Positions 1 to 6,902 of a DNA stretch of 25,624 nt are shown piece after piece. Position numbers and translations under genes: made by a program. Every line of letters starts with the position of its first letter. The first letter of the stretch is position 1. The DNA lies in contig USFB01000029.1 in assembly GCA_900553895.1 (NCBI GenBank), positions 1 through 25,624 on the forward strand. The letters are read 5' to 3'. The DNA is from an uncultured bacterium. Its GTDB lineage: Bacteria > Cyanobacteriota > Vampirovibrionia > Gastranaerophilales > Gastranaerophilaceae. The notes beneath the pieces were generated by a model that saw only the letters and a program-made list of their open reading frames with translations, made no database searches and was not told the DNA's origin.

Positions 1-88
1 CGTTCAATTAGCGTAAACTTGATTACGTTCAATTAGCACAAGTTACTCCCTCCCTCGGGGGAGGGGTAGGGGAGAGGGTGTTATTAAC
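1..88. repeat. Partial GTTAATAA-type palindromic element, right end
   Basis: The segment from 48 to 88 matches 13739-13773 almost base for base, apart from a 6-nt expansion of the G-rich loop. Both copies end in GAGAGGGTGTTATTAAC. Upstream lie two copies of CGTTCAATTAGC (1-12 and 26-37, 25-bp period), and a related inverted form is at 13717-13730 in the other copy. The left end of the element lies outside the window. It sits just downstream of the folC stop codon, where it could act as an RNA hairpin, but no U-run terminator is seen on the minus strand. I read it as a dispersed non-coding element with no gene. Confidence 0.6.
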
Positions 89-115
89 TTTATGAAAGTA
101 TGACCAAAAGCGAGT

Positions 116-1264
116 CTAACCAAGCTCTTTAATCCATCCCATTTGCCCAATCATATAAAACGACCCGCAAATAATATTAAGTTTATCATCTTTCAATTCT
201 TGTCCTATGTATTTTTGAGCTTCGTAAGGACAAGCAGATTTTAATTCTTCAAAACTACATACATTCGGATAATCAAATTCATTCAAATAAATTTCATCGT
301 CTTCTCTAAATAAAATATTCATCATTTTTGAATAATCTTTATTTTTAAGACACCCGAAAACAAATCTTCTTTTTTCAGAAGAAAAATAATCATCTAAATT
401 TTCTCTCAAAGCTTGAACGCCATTTGGATTATGCGATGCGTCCACTATCAGATTTTCAATCGGAAAATATTGAAATCTGCAAGGATTTTTAACTTTTTTC
501 AACCCCTCAATAATCGTTTCATCACTAATATCTTTGAATAAATAATTTATCGTATTCACTGCAAGCGCAAGGTTTTCAACCTGATGATTACCTTTTAAAC
601 TAAGTGCATCAATATATTCAGGTTTAACAAACGGCGTTGCCAAAATAAACATAGAATTCATTTCATCAGCTTTGTCTTTTATCGCTTCATACCCCATAGA
701 AGTTATTACAGGGCAATTTTGTTTGATTATACCGGCTTTTTCATAAGCGATTTTGTCTTTTGTGTCACCCAATCTTTCAGTATGGTCTAAATCAATTTGA
801 GTAATAATTGCACAAAGATTTTTGTCTATAACATTTGTCGCATCTAATCTTCCGCCCAAACCTGTTTCAAGAATTACAACATCCACATTTTTGCGTTTGA
901 AATACAAAAACATCATTACCGTTAAAATTTCAAATTCAGTCAAATGAATTCCGCAAGCACAGATTTCTGTAACATAGTTTGCAAAATCTTCTTTAGAAAT
1001 TTCAACACCACTAACTTTTATTCTTTCGGTATAATCCCAAATATGCGGGCTTGTGTATAAACCCGTTTTATATCCCGCTTCTCTTAACACTGAATCAAGA
1101 ATTGTGCAAACAGAGCCTTTGCCGTTTGTACCTGCAACATGAATACATTTTAAATCTTTTTGCGGATTTCCGAATTTTTCTAAAGCTGCTTGAATTCTAT
1201 CTAATCCTAAATCTACATAAAATTTACCTTTACTTGTTAGTAGTTTTATTGAATCTTCGTACAT
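116..1264 (-). CDS. folC: Folylpolyglutamate synthase / dihydrofolate synthase
   Basis: A Mur-ligase-fold enzyme that adds glutamate to dihydropteroate and/or folates in the cytoplasm using ATP. The P-loop GTNGKGS is at residues 45-51, followed by TSPH (71-74), ETGLGGRLDATN (133-144), the D-x-DH metal region (157-161) with IAYEKAGIIK (172-181), and DASHNPNG (275-282) opening the C-terminal ligase domain. At 382 residues it is a little shorter than the usual 420-440, with the shortening spread through the central domain and no frameshift seen. GGAG about 7 nt upstream supports the ATG. The gene follows the histidine kinase on the same strand, across a 151-bp palindromic element. Whether it has both FolC activities or only one cannot be told from sequence alone. 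The family call is secure. Confidence 0.93.
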   Translation of the reverse strand: MYEDSIKLLTSKGKFYVDLGLDRIQAALEKFGNPQKDLKCIHVAGTNGKGSVCTILDSVLREAGYKTGLYTSPHIWDYTERIKVSGVEISKEDFANYVTEICACGIHLTEFEILTVMMFLYFKRKNVDVVILETGLGGRLDATNVIDKNLCAIITQIDLDHTERLGDTKDKIAYEKAGIIKQNCPVITSMGYEAIKDKADEMNSMFILATPFVKPEYIDALSLKGNHQVENLALAVNTINYLFKDISDETIIEGLKKVKNPCRFQYFPIENLIVDASHNPNGVQALRENLDDYFSSEKRRFVFGCLKNKDYSKMMNILFREDDEIYLNEFDYPNVCSFEELKSACPYEAQKYIGQELKDDKLNIICGSFYMIGQMGWIKELG

Positions 1265-1302
1265 TTTTGCTCCATGTTTGTTATTTAGAGACGAAGGGGG
1301 AT

Positions 1303-1453
1303 GTCAAATGGAGAATGGAAAGTGGAAAATGGAAAATTATTTTAAATATTTTTAAATGTAGGGTGCAATTTTTTGCACCATAAACATTTTATAAATCAGA
1401 AAGCATAATTAGAAATTTTATAGTAATTTTCCATTTTCCACTTTCCATTTGAC
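1303..1453. repeat. TGGAAAATT-armed palindromic element, copy 1
   Basis: The left arm (1303-1339) and right arm (1424-1453) are inverted copies. The 30-nt right arm matches the left arm exactly once a 7-nt tandem insert (GAATGGA) in the left arm is set aside. By my count the element spans 151 bp, the same as the related copy at 4679-4829. A GTAG-headed hairpin (1358-1379) lies inside it. It separates the histidine kinase and folC genes, so a transcript crossing it could fold into a long hairpin. It looks like a MITE-type non-autonomous element; no transposase is present. Confidence 0.75.
1358..1379 (+). repeat. GTAG-headed REP-like hairpin (a)
   Basis: GTAG (1358-1361) is directly followed by a perfect 7-bp stem, GGTGCAA (1362-1368) pairing with TTGCACC (1373-1379), around a TTTT loop. 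GTAG or GTRG at the 5' foot of a palindrome is the recognition signature of REP sequences used by RAYT transposases. Close relatives in this window are at 4718-4739 and 24509-24530. Confidence 0.65.
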
Positions 1454-1485
1454 CAAAGCAACCCATCGACTTCGCCCAATATTAA

Positions 1486-3339
1486 TCAGGCTTCGCTTTC
1501 TGCCGGCAACTTATTTTTAGGAATATATTCTTCAATTTCTTCAGGCGGCGGATTTATAGGAAGTCTGAAACCGAACGTTGAGCCTTCGCCTTCTTTTGAA
1601 TTAACAAAAACTTGTCCATGATGATGTTTTTCAACAGTAACCTTAACCAAATGTAATCCCAAACCTGTTCCTTTAACAGTGTGAGTAGCGTTTTCGCATC
1701 TGTAAAAACGGTCGAATACTTTCTTTTGGTCTTTTTCGGAAATACCCGGACCTTGGTCTTCTACGCTAACTTCTACATACTCGCCATCTCGAGAGCGTTC
1801 AACGCGAACTTTGATACGTTTTCCGTCAGGTGAATATTTAATAGCATTTGATAAAATATTCATAAATGCGCGAGAAATACTGTCCACATTCAAGTATATT
1901 TGCGGTAAATCAGGTTCTTTCATTATAGAAATCGTCAAATCGTGTTCCTTAGCTAAAACTTGAACTTGGTTAACCGCATCTTCAACAATTTCAATAATAT
2001 CCTGTTTAGTTTTTTCCATGTGAACATTTTGAGCTTCGTATCTTGAAAAATCAAGAATATCATTAACCATTCGGTTGAGTCTGATTATTTCTTGGTTCAT
2101 AACCCCAATAAATTCTCTTTGAGTATTAAAATCAAAATCGTTACCGAAATTATAAAGCGTATCAATATAGCTTCTCAATACTGTTACAGGCGTTCTTAGT
2201 TCGTGCGAAACATTAGAAATAAAGTTAGAACGCAATTGATCCATCTCAACATCTTTTGTAACGTCAATAAGTACGATAATGTAGCCAACATAAGAATTTG
2301 AGCGGGTAAACATTGGCGAAATCAAGCATTTCAAAATTCTTTGGTCAATTGTAATGTTAAACGGAACAGGCGCACCATCATCATCAAGTGGTGTGTCTTT
2401 GAATTCCGTAATTTTATTTGCAAAACAAAATTCTCCGCTTGAATCGCAGAATTGTTGGATTTGACTGTTAAGAATATCTTCTTCTTCAACTTCCAAAAGT
2501 CTTTTAGCGTAATTGTTTACCATAATAACCTTATCGTGGTTATCACAAACAACAACGCCGTTTACAATACTCATCAATACTGATTCTAATTTGTTACGTT
2601 CAAAAGTCAAACTTTCAATTGTTTGTTCGTTATAACGGCTCAAACGTTCTGACATATCATTAAATGCAGAATAAAGTTCTTTAATTTCTTTATCTACATC
2701 CTTGTCATCCAATTTGTAACCAAATTCACCTGATGAAATCTTTTTAACACCTTGATGAAGCTTGCGAAGCTCTCTGGTTACAATCGAAGTGTTCATGTAA
2801 ATAATACCAACAATCACAAGCCAAGCCAGCAAGAACACGATCGCTAAAGATGTATTAGAAGTCGCAGAAACCTTATCCATAATAGTTCCTGAAAGCCCGA
2901 CTTCAACAGAACCAACGTTAGCAGAATTGCTCATATTTTTAACTATCATTGGTGAACTTACCGTAATACGAGCCTTTTCGGCTTGGTCAGGATAATCATC
3001 TTTACTTGAATAAATCACTTTTGATTTATTATCTTTGAAAATTATATAAGCGATATCATTATTACTTTTTAAAACAGAAAGCGAATTTGACCTAAGCGCA
3101 TCATATTTAGCAAGTTCAGGAACTTCTTTTGTAACTTCAACACCTTCAATAGCAAGAGTTTTAGAAAGAACCTGACCGAAATTTCTGTAAGCGTGGTTCA
3201 TATTTTGGTTGATACTATAAGTCGCAAAACCTGCTGAAGCTAAAATGAAAGCAGTACTAACCCCCAAACCTGCTAGTATAAGGCGAGTTTGAGCAGTCAT
3301 TCCCTTCTTCTTTGTTTTGATTTCCGCACCGCTTTCCAT
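1486..3339 (-). CDS. Membrane sensor histidine kinase (HAMP-PAS-HisKA-HATPase)
   Basis: A two-component sensor kinase of the WalK/PhoR type. TM1 is at about 19-42, an extracytoplasmic sensor region spans 43-164, and TM2 is at about 165-182. HAMP follows (about 178-235), then PAS (250-360). The HisKA domain has phospho-acceptor His379 in SNVSHELRTP. The ATPase domain has the N box NILSNAIKYS (494-503), G1 VEDQGPGI (526-533), the F box FDRFYR (542-547) and G2 GTGLGLHLVK (557-566). All catalytic motifs are intact. No response regulator is adjacent, so the partner is unknown. The ATG has no Shine-Dalgarno sequence and sits 6 nt after a strong extended -10 box, suggesting a leaderless mRNA. An alternative start is Met14, preceded by purine-rich AAGAAGGGA but with short spacing. 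The stimulus cannot be deduced. Confidence 0.93.
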   Translation of the reverse strand: MESGAEIKTKKKGMTAQTRLILAGLGVSTAFILASAGFATYSINQNMNHAYRNFGQVLSKTLAIEGVEVTKEVPELAKYDALRSNSLSVLKSNNDIAYIIFKDNKSKVIYSSKDDYPDQAEKARITVSSPMIVKNMSNSANVGSVEVGLSGTIMDKVSATSNTSLAIVFLLAWLVIVGIIYMNTSIVTRELRKLHQGVKKISSGEFGYKLDDKDVDKEIKELYSAFNDMSERLSRYNEQTIESLTFERNKLESVLMSIVNGVVVCDNHDKVIMVNNYAKRLLEVEEEDILNSQIQQFCDSSGEFCFANKITEFKDTPLDDDGAPVPFNITIDQRILKCLISPMFTRSNSYVGYIIVLIDVTKDVEMDQLRSNFISNVSHELRTPVTVLRSYIDTLYNFGNDFDFNTQREFIGVMNQEIIRLNRMVNDILDFSRYEAQNVHMEKTKQDIIEIVEDAVNQVQVLAKEHDLTISIMKEPDLPQIYLNVDSISRAFMNILSNAIKYSPDGKRIKVRVERSRDGEYVEVSVEDQGPGISEKDQKKVFDRFYRCENATHTVKGTGLGLHLVKVTVEKHHHGQVFVNSKEGEGSTFGFRLPINPPPEEIEEYIPKNKLPAESEA

Positions 3340-3345
3340 ACCGAA

Positions 3346-3374
3346 ATTATAGCATGTAAAGTTTTTTTAAGCAA
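3346..3374 (-). promoter_or_regulatory. Sigma70-type promoter giving a leaderless histidine kinase mRNA
   Basis: On the minus strand, TTGCTT (3369-3374) and TATAAT (3346-3351) are separated by 17 bp. TG lies one base before the -10 box, making it an extended -10. Only 6 nt lie between the -10 box and the ATG at 3339, so the predicted start of transcription falls on the start codon itself. Confidence 0.7.
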
Positions 3375-3418
3375 CGGGAAGAGGGGGTTGTTTGTAAATT
3401 AAAAGTGAAATTTTAAAT

Positions 3419-3441
3419 GTAAGGTATAATTTTATACTATT
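3419..3441 (+). repeat. Degenerate REP-like hairpin (g)
   Basis: GTATAA (3424-3429) pairs with TTATAC (3432-3437). The sequence before it, TTTTAAATGTAAG, resembles the flank of hairpin (a), but the foot reads GTAA instead of GTAG. It is probably a decayed relative of the same family. Confidence 0.35.
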
Positions 3442-3446
3442 TACTA

Positions 3447-3480
3447 CAAAATAAAAAGGGTTCGAGAGAATCTCAAACCC
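3447..3480 (-). terminator. Rho-independent terminator after the EmrA-like gene
   Basis: Read on the minus strand, GGGTTTGAGA and TCTCGAACCC form a 10-bp stem with one mismatch and a 3-nt loop, followed at once by TTTTTATTTTG. It lies about 135 nt past the stop codon of the EmrA-like gene and just before the histidine kinase promoter, isolating the two transcription units. Confidence 0.75.
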
Positions 3481-3553
3481 GCAGAGTCGTAATACTGAAA
3501 TAGTTTAAATTTTTTGAAAATAATAGGGGAATAAGTTTGTTTTGAATATTGTT

Positions 3554-3576
3554 GTTGGGCTGAAAGCCCAACCTAC
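3554..3576 (-). repeat. GTAG-headed REP-like hairpin (f)
   Basis: On the minus strand, GTAG is followed by GTTGGGCT, TTC and AGCCCAAC, a perfect 8-bp stem. The stem sequence differs wholly from hairpins (a) and (b), but the GTAG foot and hairpin size are kept. It lies in the 3' untranslated region between the EmrA-like gene and its terminator. Confidence 0.65.
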
Positions 3577-3614
3577 AATTCTACATTTTATGAGCGAAGC
3601 TTTGCCCTATTACC

Positions 3615-4637
3615 TTATTTCTTTTCCTTGTAATACTCTCTAATCTTAACCTTTGGTACAACTGACATACCAGGAATTACAGAGTATTCTTGCAAATCTT
3701 CTTTATTTGTAAACACGATTTTCACAGGAATTCTTTGAACAATTTTTACGAAAGAACCAACGGCGTTTTCAGGTGGGAACAAGCTTGCTTTTGCACCTGA
3801 ACTTCTTTGAATACTGTCGATTTTGCATTTAAAAACTTTATCAGGATAAGTGTCGATTTTAACATCAACATCCATTCCTTCTTTCATCTTTGTTAATTGT
3901 GTTTCTTTATAATTAGCTACAACCCAAACATCATGCGGAACAACAACAAACAAAGGACTTCCAGGTTGAACCATCATACCAACTTCAACTTTTTTGTTAG
4001 AAACAGTACCATCAATCGGAGCTTTAATATCCGTATATTCCAAAGCTAATTCCGCTGCACGTTTTTGAGCCTTCAATACATTCAAATCGGCATCGGCGAC
4101 TTTCGCGCTCCTTGCAGGATTTTTAGAAAAAATTGACTGATCAGCAGTTGTTTGTTTTGCTTGTTTTGTCTCTAAATTTGTTCTTGCTTTGTCCAAAGTT
4201 TGTTTAGAAACAGCACCTACTTTATAAAGATTTTCGTATCTTTCAACATCTTTTCTTGCAAGTTCGATTTCTGAATTAGCAGCACTCAAATTTGCATGCG
4301 CATTTTGTTGATTTAACAAAGCTTTTTCATAAGCCGCATTTGCTTGGTCTAATTTTACTTGGTAATCAATTTTATCAATAACCGCAACAACTTGCCCTGC
4401 TTTAACAGGTTGGTTATCTTTTATCAAAACCTTTACGATTTGTCCTGAAACTTTTGGTGAAACAGAAACCGTTGTTGTATCAACATAAGCATCATCTGTG
4501 GATTCAGAGCCTAATGTATCATATAAAAGGTAACCACCTACAAGAATTGCTACTATTGCTAGAAATGTGAAAAAATATCTCTTTTTCACCGGCAACTTTT
4601 TTGTATCTTTTTCTTCTATTTTATTTTCGTCGCTCAC
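3615..4637 (-). CDS. EmrA/HlyD-type membrane fusion (periplasmic adaptor) protein
   Basis: An adaptor linking an inner-membrane drug exporter to an outer-membrane channel. A cytoplasmic start (1-19) precedes one TM segment (about 21-42). Next comes the Asp-rich DDAYVDTTTVSVSPKVSG stretch typical of EmrA, the first half of the lipoyl-like domain, a long alpha-helical coiled coil (about 85-195), and the second lipoyl half opening with IKAPIDGTVS. The C-terminal half carries ANYKETQL and a PPENAVGSFVKIVQRIPVKI stretch, diagnostic for the EmrA branch. The start is GTG with AAAGGA 8 nt upstream. It follows marR on the same strand across a 151-bp palindromic element. The expected EmrB (DHA2-type) exporter and outer-membrane channel genes are not in the window, so the adaptor is orphaned here. 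Family call strong; substrate unknown. Confidence 0.9.
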   Translation of the reverse strand: MSDENKIEEKDTKKLPVKKRYFFTFLAIVAILVGGYLLYDTLGSESTDDAYVDTTTVSVSPKVSGQIVKVLIKDNQPVKAGQVVAVIDKIDYQVKLDQANAAYEKALLNQQNAHANLSAANSEIELARKDVERYENLYKVGAVSKQTLDKARTNLETKQAKQTTADQSIFSKNPARSAKVADADLNVLKAQKRAAELALEYTDIKAPIDGTVSNKKVEVGMMVQPGSPLFVVVPHDVWVVANYKETQLTKMKEGMDVDVKIDTYPDKVFKCKIDSIQRSSGAKASLFPPENAVGSFVKIVQRIPVKIVFTNKEDLQEYSVIPGMSVVPKVKIREYYKEKK

Positions 4638-4678
4638 TTTATATTCCTTTCATTTATTGATAATCTAACTTTTAGATG

Positions 4679-4829
4679 AATGGAAAATTGAAAATTGAAA
4701 GTGGAAAATTATTATTTGGTGCAAAAATTTGCACCCTACATTTTTAATAAAATACGTTCAATATTGAACTATGTGATGTTGATAAATTATTTAAAACAAT
4801 TTTCCATTTTCAACTTTCCATTTTCCATT
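4679..4829. repeat. TGGAAAATT-armed palindromic element, copy 2
   Basis: Two 32-bp arms (4679-4710 and 4798-4829) are inverted copies matching at 29 of 32 positions. The span is 151 bp. Read in the opposite orientation, the arm is followed by TTTTAAATA as in copy 1 (1303-1453), and a GTAG-headed hairpin is again inside, about 45 bp further in. It fills the gap between marR and the EmrA-like gene, so a shared transcript would carry it as an intercistronic hairpin. Confidence 0.75.
4718..4739 (-). repeat. GTAG-headed REP-like hairpin (b)
   Basis: On the minus strand GTAG is followed by GGTGCAA, a short A/T loop and TTGCACC. The stem is identical to hairpin (a) and the loop differs. It lies inside palindromic element copy 2. 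Confidence 0.65.
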
Positions 4830-4831
4830 GT

Positions 4832-5287
4832 TTAAATTTGTATCTCCAAAGTTTCGTCTAAAATTTCTCTTAATTCTTTTAACAAATCACTAACTCTTCC
4901 AACATCACTATTATTAATTTTTTCCATAACACGTTGAAAGTGTGGTCTGATTTTTTCTAAAACTTCTTCTGCCTTTTTAACTCCTTTATCAGTAATCTCA
5001 ACGATTTTTACAGGTCGATTATTCTTTATTGAAAGCGTTCTTGTTACATAACCGCGTTTTTCTAAAGAATCTAAAAGCTTTCCTGTATTAGCTCTATCCT
5101 TCAAGATAATTTTTGCTAAATCCCTTTGACACATTTTAGGGCTGTTTGCAAGAACGTCCAAAACTGAATATTCTTCACAACTTATTCCGGTGCCATATTT
5201 TTCAAACACCTGTGAACCCAAAAGTTTACAGTATTTAGCAGTCAATTCTATTTGATAAAATATTGTATTAGTAAAATGTTCTTGCAT
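4832..5287 (-). CDS. MarR family transcriptional regulator
   Basis: A winged-helix dimeric repressor of the MarR/SlyA family. The N-terminal dimerisation helix is at about 1-30. The winged helix follows, with CEEYSVLDVLANSP, recognition region CQRDLAKIILKDRANTGKLLDSLEKRGYV and wing RTLSIKNNRPVKIVEITDKG. A C-terminal helix pair (about 100-151) completes the dimer interface. The reading frame is open to a TTG at 5302, but GAGGA abuts that codon directly, so I prefer the ATG at 5287; the spacing to GAGGA is then long (about 15 nt). The gene lies directly upstream of the EmrA-like gene, as emrR does for emrAB, which suggests it controls efflux. Overlapping palindromes at 5330-5350 at its own promoter imply autoregulation. 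The ligand is unknown. Confidence 0.88.
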   Translation of the reverse strand: MQEHFTNTIFYQIELTAKYCKLLGSQVFEKYGTGISCEEYSVLDVLANSPKMCQRDLAKIILKDRANTGKLLDSLEKRGYVTRTLSIKNNRPVKIVEITDKGVKKAEEVLEKIRPHFQRVMEKINNSDVGRVSDLLKELREILDETLEIQI

Positions 5288-5329
5288 TTTTAAATTAATC
5301 AATCCTCTATTTAAAGTATGTTATTTTTA

Positions 5330-5350
5330 CAACATGTTGCATTTGCAACA
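5330..5350. promoter_or_regulatory. Probable MarR operator
   Basis: CAACATGTTG (5330-5339) is a perfect 10-bp palindrome. It overlaps TGTTGCA (5335-5341), which with TGCAACA (5344-5350) forms a perfect 7-bp inverted repeat, giving several TGTTGCA-type half sites. The predicted marR transcription start falls inside the site, the usual arrangement for autorepression. Confidence 0.65.
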
Positions 5351-5355
5351 CATTA

Positions 5356-5384
5356 ATACTAACATTCTTTTTATTAAAAATCAA
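5356..5384 (-). promoter_or_regulatory. marR promoter
   Basis: On the minus strand TTGATT (5379-5384) and TAGTAT (5356-5361) are separated by 17 bp. The predicted transcription start at about 5349 lies at the edge of the palindromic operator. Confidence 0.55.
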
Positions 5385-5443
5385 GAGGTATTAATAAAGT
5401 TGTAGAAAAGTTGTTTGTTATGACAGAAAATGTCGATTTTTCA

Positions 5444-5452
5444 TGATATAAT
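5444..5452 (+). promoter_or_regulatory. Extended -10 promoter of rbfA-truB
   Basis: TG at 5444-5445 and TATAAT at 5447-5452 form a perfect extended -10 element. No good -35 box is at the ideal distance; ATGACA ends 21 bp upstream. The predicted start at about 5459 leaves a short leader carrying AAGGAG before the rbfA ATG. Confidence 0.6.
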
Positions 5453-5485
5453 GCTAATATAAGCTATTAAACAAGGAGAATAACA

Positions 5486-5833
5486 ATGACTTTAAGAAAT
5501 GAACGTGTCAGAAAAGAATTAATGCGTGATATCTCTGATATCTTTAGAAAAGAAGTTAGAGGTCTTGAAGGTGTTGTATCCATTGTTGACGTGGAAGTTT
5601 CTCACGACAATTCTTACGCAAAAGTTTATTACAGCGTTTTGGGTTCTCCCGAACAAGTTGAAAAAGATAAAGCAATTATTGAAAAAAATACAGGCAAAGT
5701 CAGATTTGAAATCGGCAAAAGAATTCGTCTTAGAGTTACTCCTGAAATCAAATTTATTTATTCTGACGGCTTAGAACAAGGCTCTCGAGTTCTTGACCTT
5801 ATTGAAAAAATTTCACGCGGCGAGATTAAATAG
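5486..5833 (+). CDS. rbfA: 30S ribosome-binding factor A
   Basis: RbfA is a small KH-like protein that binds the 30S subunit during late 16S rRNA maturation and cold adaptation. The 115 residues match the usual length. The N-terminal RNERVRKELMRDISDIFRKE helix, the VSIVDVEVSHDNSYAKVYYS strand pair, and the RLRVTPEIKFIYSDGLEQGSR stretch (continuing to the C terminus) are family hallmarks. AAGGAG lies 7 nt before the ATG. The gene directly abuts truB (stop codon then ATG with no gap), a common bacterial pairing. The usual upstream infB-nusA genes are absent, and rbfA has its own promoter after a divergent marR. Confidence 0.95.
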   Translation: MTLRNERVRKELMRDISDIFRKEVRGLEGVVSIVDVEVSHDNSYAKVYYSVLGSPEQVEKDKAIIEKNTGKVRFEIGKRIRLRVTPEIKFIYSDGLEQGSRVLDLIEKISRGEIK

Positions 5834-6691
5834 ATGTTCGGTTTTTTGAATATATATAAACCAAAAGGCAAGACTTCACACGACGTTGTTGCGATTTTAA
5901 GGCGCATTACAAAGATTAAACAAATTGGGCATACAGGCACACTTGACCCTTTTGCAGAAGGTGTTTTGCCTATTTGCATAGGCAAAGCTACTCGCCTGAT
6001 TGAATACTTGAATGATGACAAAGCATATATCGGTACGGTTCAATTAGGCAAATCTACAACAACATACGATTTGGAAGGTGAAACTGTAGAGGTTTCTGAT
6101 AAAACTCCTTATTTAGAAGAAATAGAAAACGCATTAAAAAACTTTCGCGGTGATATTGAACAATTACCGCCGATTTATTCTGCAATAAAAGTCAATGGTA
6201 AAAAACTTTATGAATACGCAAGAAAAGGTGAAGAAGTAGAAATCAAGCCCAGAAGTGTTAATATAGGCGAACTAAAGATATTAAATTATGACCAAGAAAA
6301 TCGCGTTTTAGAACTTTATATAAAATGTTCAAAAGGTACTTATATCCGCTCAATTGCGCATGATTTGGGTAAAAATTTGGGATGCTTCGGACACTTGATA
6401 AAACTTATTCGTGTTAAAGCCGGAGATTTTGAGGTTGAAGACTCTGTAAAATTGGAAGATTTAACAAGTTTGGAAGAAGTTAAAAAACATTTAATTTATC
6501 CGCTTGAAAAATTGAATTATCAAATTTATGAATTGAATTCAAAAGAATTAGAATTTGTTTCCCATGGAATGAAAATTTCTGCAAGAAAGAATTTGCAAGA
6601 TGAAATTGTTTTGTTAATTAATAACGGCAAGCTGGTTGCGGTAGCAAATGCTTGTGATGGAAATATTAAGTGCTCTAAAGTGTTAGTTTGA
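5834..6691 (+). CDS. truB: tRNA pseudouridine(55) synthase
   Basis: TruB isomerises U55 to pseudouridine in the T loop of nearly all tRNAs. The catalytic Asp38 sits in GHTGTLDPFAEGVLP (32-46). The N-terminal GFLNIYKPKGKTSHDVV is typical, as are the QLPPIYSAIKVNGKKLYEYAR region and the KGTYIRSIAHDLG motif. A C-terminal PUA-like part follows (about 220-285). Length (285) is normal. Its start codon follows the rbfA stop codon with no gap and no separate Shine-Dalgarno sequence, so translational coupling is likely. The gene ends just before a very long inverted repeat at 6699-6831. Confidence 0.95.
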   Translation: MFGFLNIYKPKGKTSHDVVAILRRITKIKQIGHTGTLDPFAEGVLPICIGKATRLIEYLNDDKAYIGTVQLGKSTTTYDLEGETVEVSDKTPYLEEIENALKNFRGDIEQLPPIYSAIKVNGKKLYEYARKGEEVEIKPRSVNIGELKILNYDQENRVLELYIKCSKGTYIRSIAHDLGKNLGCFGHLIKLIRVKAGDFEVEDSVKLEDLTSLEEVKKHLIYPLEKLNYQIYELNSKELEFVSHGMKISARKNLQDEIVLLINNGKLVAVANACDGNIKCSKVLV

Positions 6692-6698
6692 TATTTTA

Positions 6699-6831
6699 TA
6701 TATCACCCTCATCAGGCTTCCAGCCAGCTTCTCCCCTCAAGGGAGAAGCAATGAAACGCGCTAAATTGATGCATTTAACGGCTTCTCCCTTGAGGGGAGA
6801 AGCTGAGCGGAGCTCTGATGAGGGTGGCATA
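6699..6831. repeat. Long inverted repeat (about 50-bp arms) between convergent genes
   Basis: The arms 6699-6749 and 6781-6831 are inverted copies. The inner 22 bp of each arm (AGCTTCTCCCCTCAAGGGAGAAGC-type) match perfectly and are themselves hairpin-forming. The outer parts share CACCCTCATCAG with a few changes. The loop is 31 nt. The transcript on either strand would form a very stable cruciform-like fold, so this may end both truB and the convergent radical SAM transcripts, though no U-run follows. It resembles a dispersed palindromic element more than a simple terminator. Confidence 0.75.
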
Positions 6832-6852
6832 ATCTCTTCTTAATAAACAAAT

Positions 6853-6874
6853 GTAGAGTAGACTAAAGTCTACC
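6853..6874 (+). repeat. GTAG-headed REP-like hairpin (d)
   Basis: GTAG (6853-6856) is followed after one base by GTAGACT (6858-6864), AA, and AGTCTAC (6867-6873), a perfect 7-bp stem. It lies in the 3' region of the radical SAM gene. Confidence 0.6.
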
Positions 6875-6902
6875 ACCTGACTTCTACTATTCACCAAATC
6901 AA

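Noticed and set aside
1..37. Two copies of CGTTCAATTAGC 25 bp apart, reminiscent of a CRISPR or iteron edge
   Set aside because: Only two 12-nt copies are visible, they degenerate at once, and a related sequence is part of the dispersed element at 13664-13773.
1051..1383. A 110-codon plus-strand open frame opposite folC
   Set aside because: It is antisense to conserved FolC motifs and runs into the palindromic element; no ribosome-binding site.
3458..3480. GGGTTCGAGA, resembling a tRNA T-arm
   Set aside because: No acceptor stem, anticodon arm or D arm surrounds it; on the minus strand it is a hairpin with a U-run, i.e. a terminator.
5526..6021. Overlapping frames within and opposite rbfA-truB
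   Set aside because: Out-of-frame shadows of strongly conserved genes.
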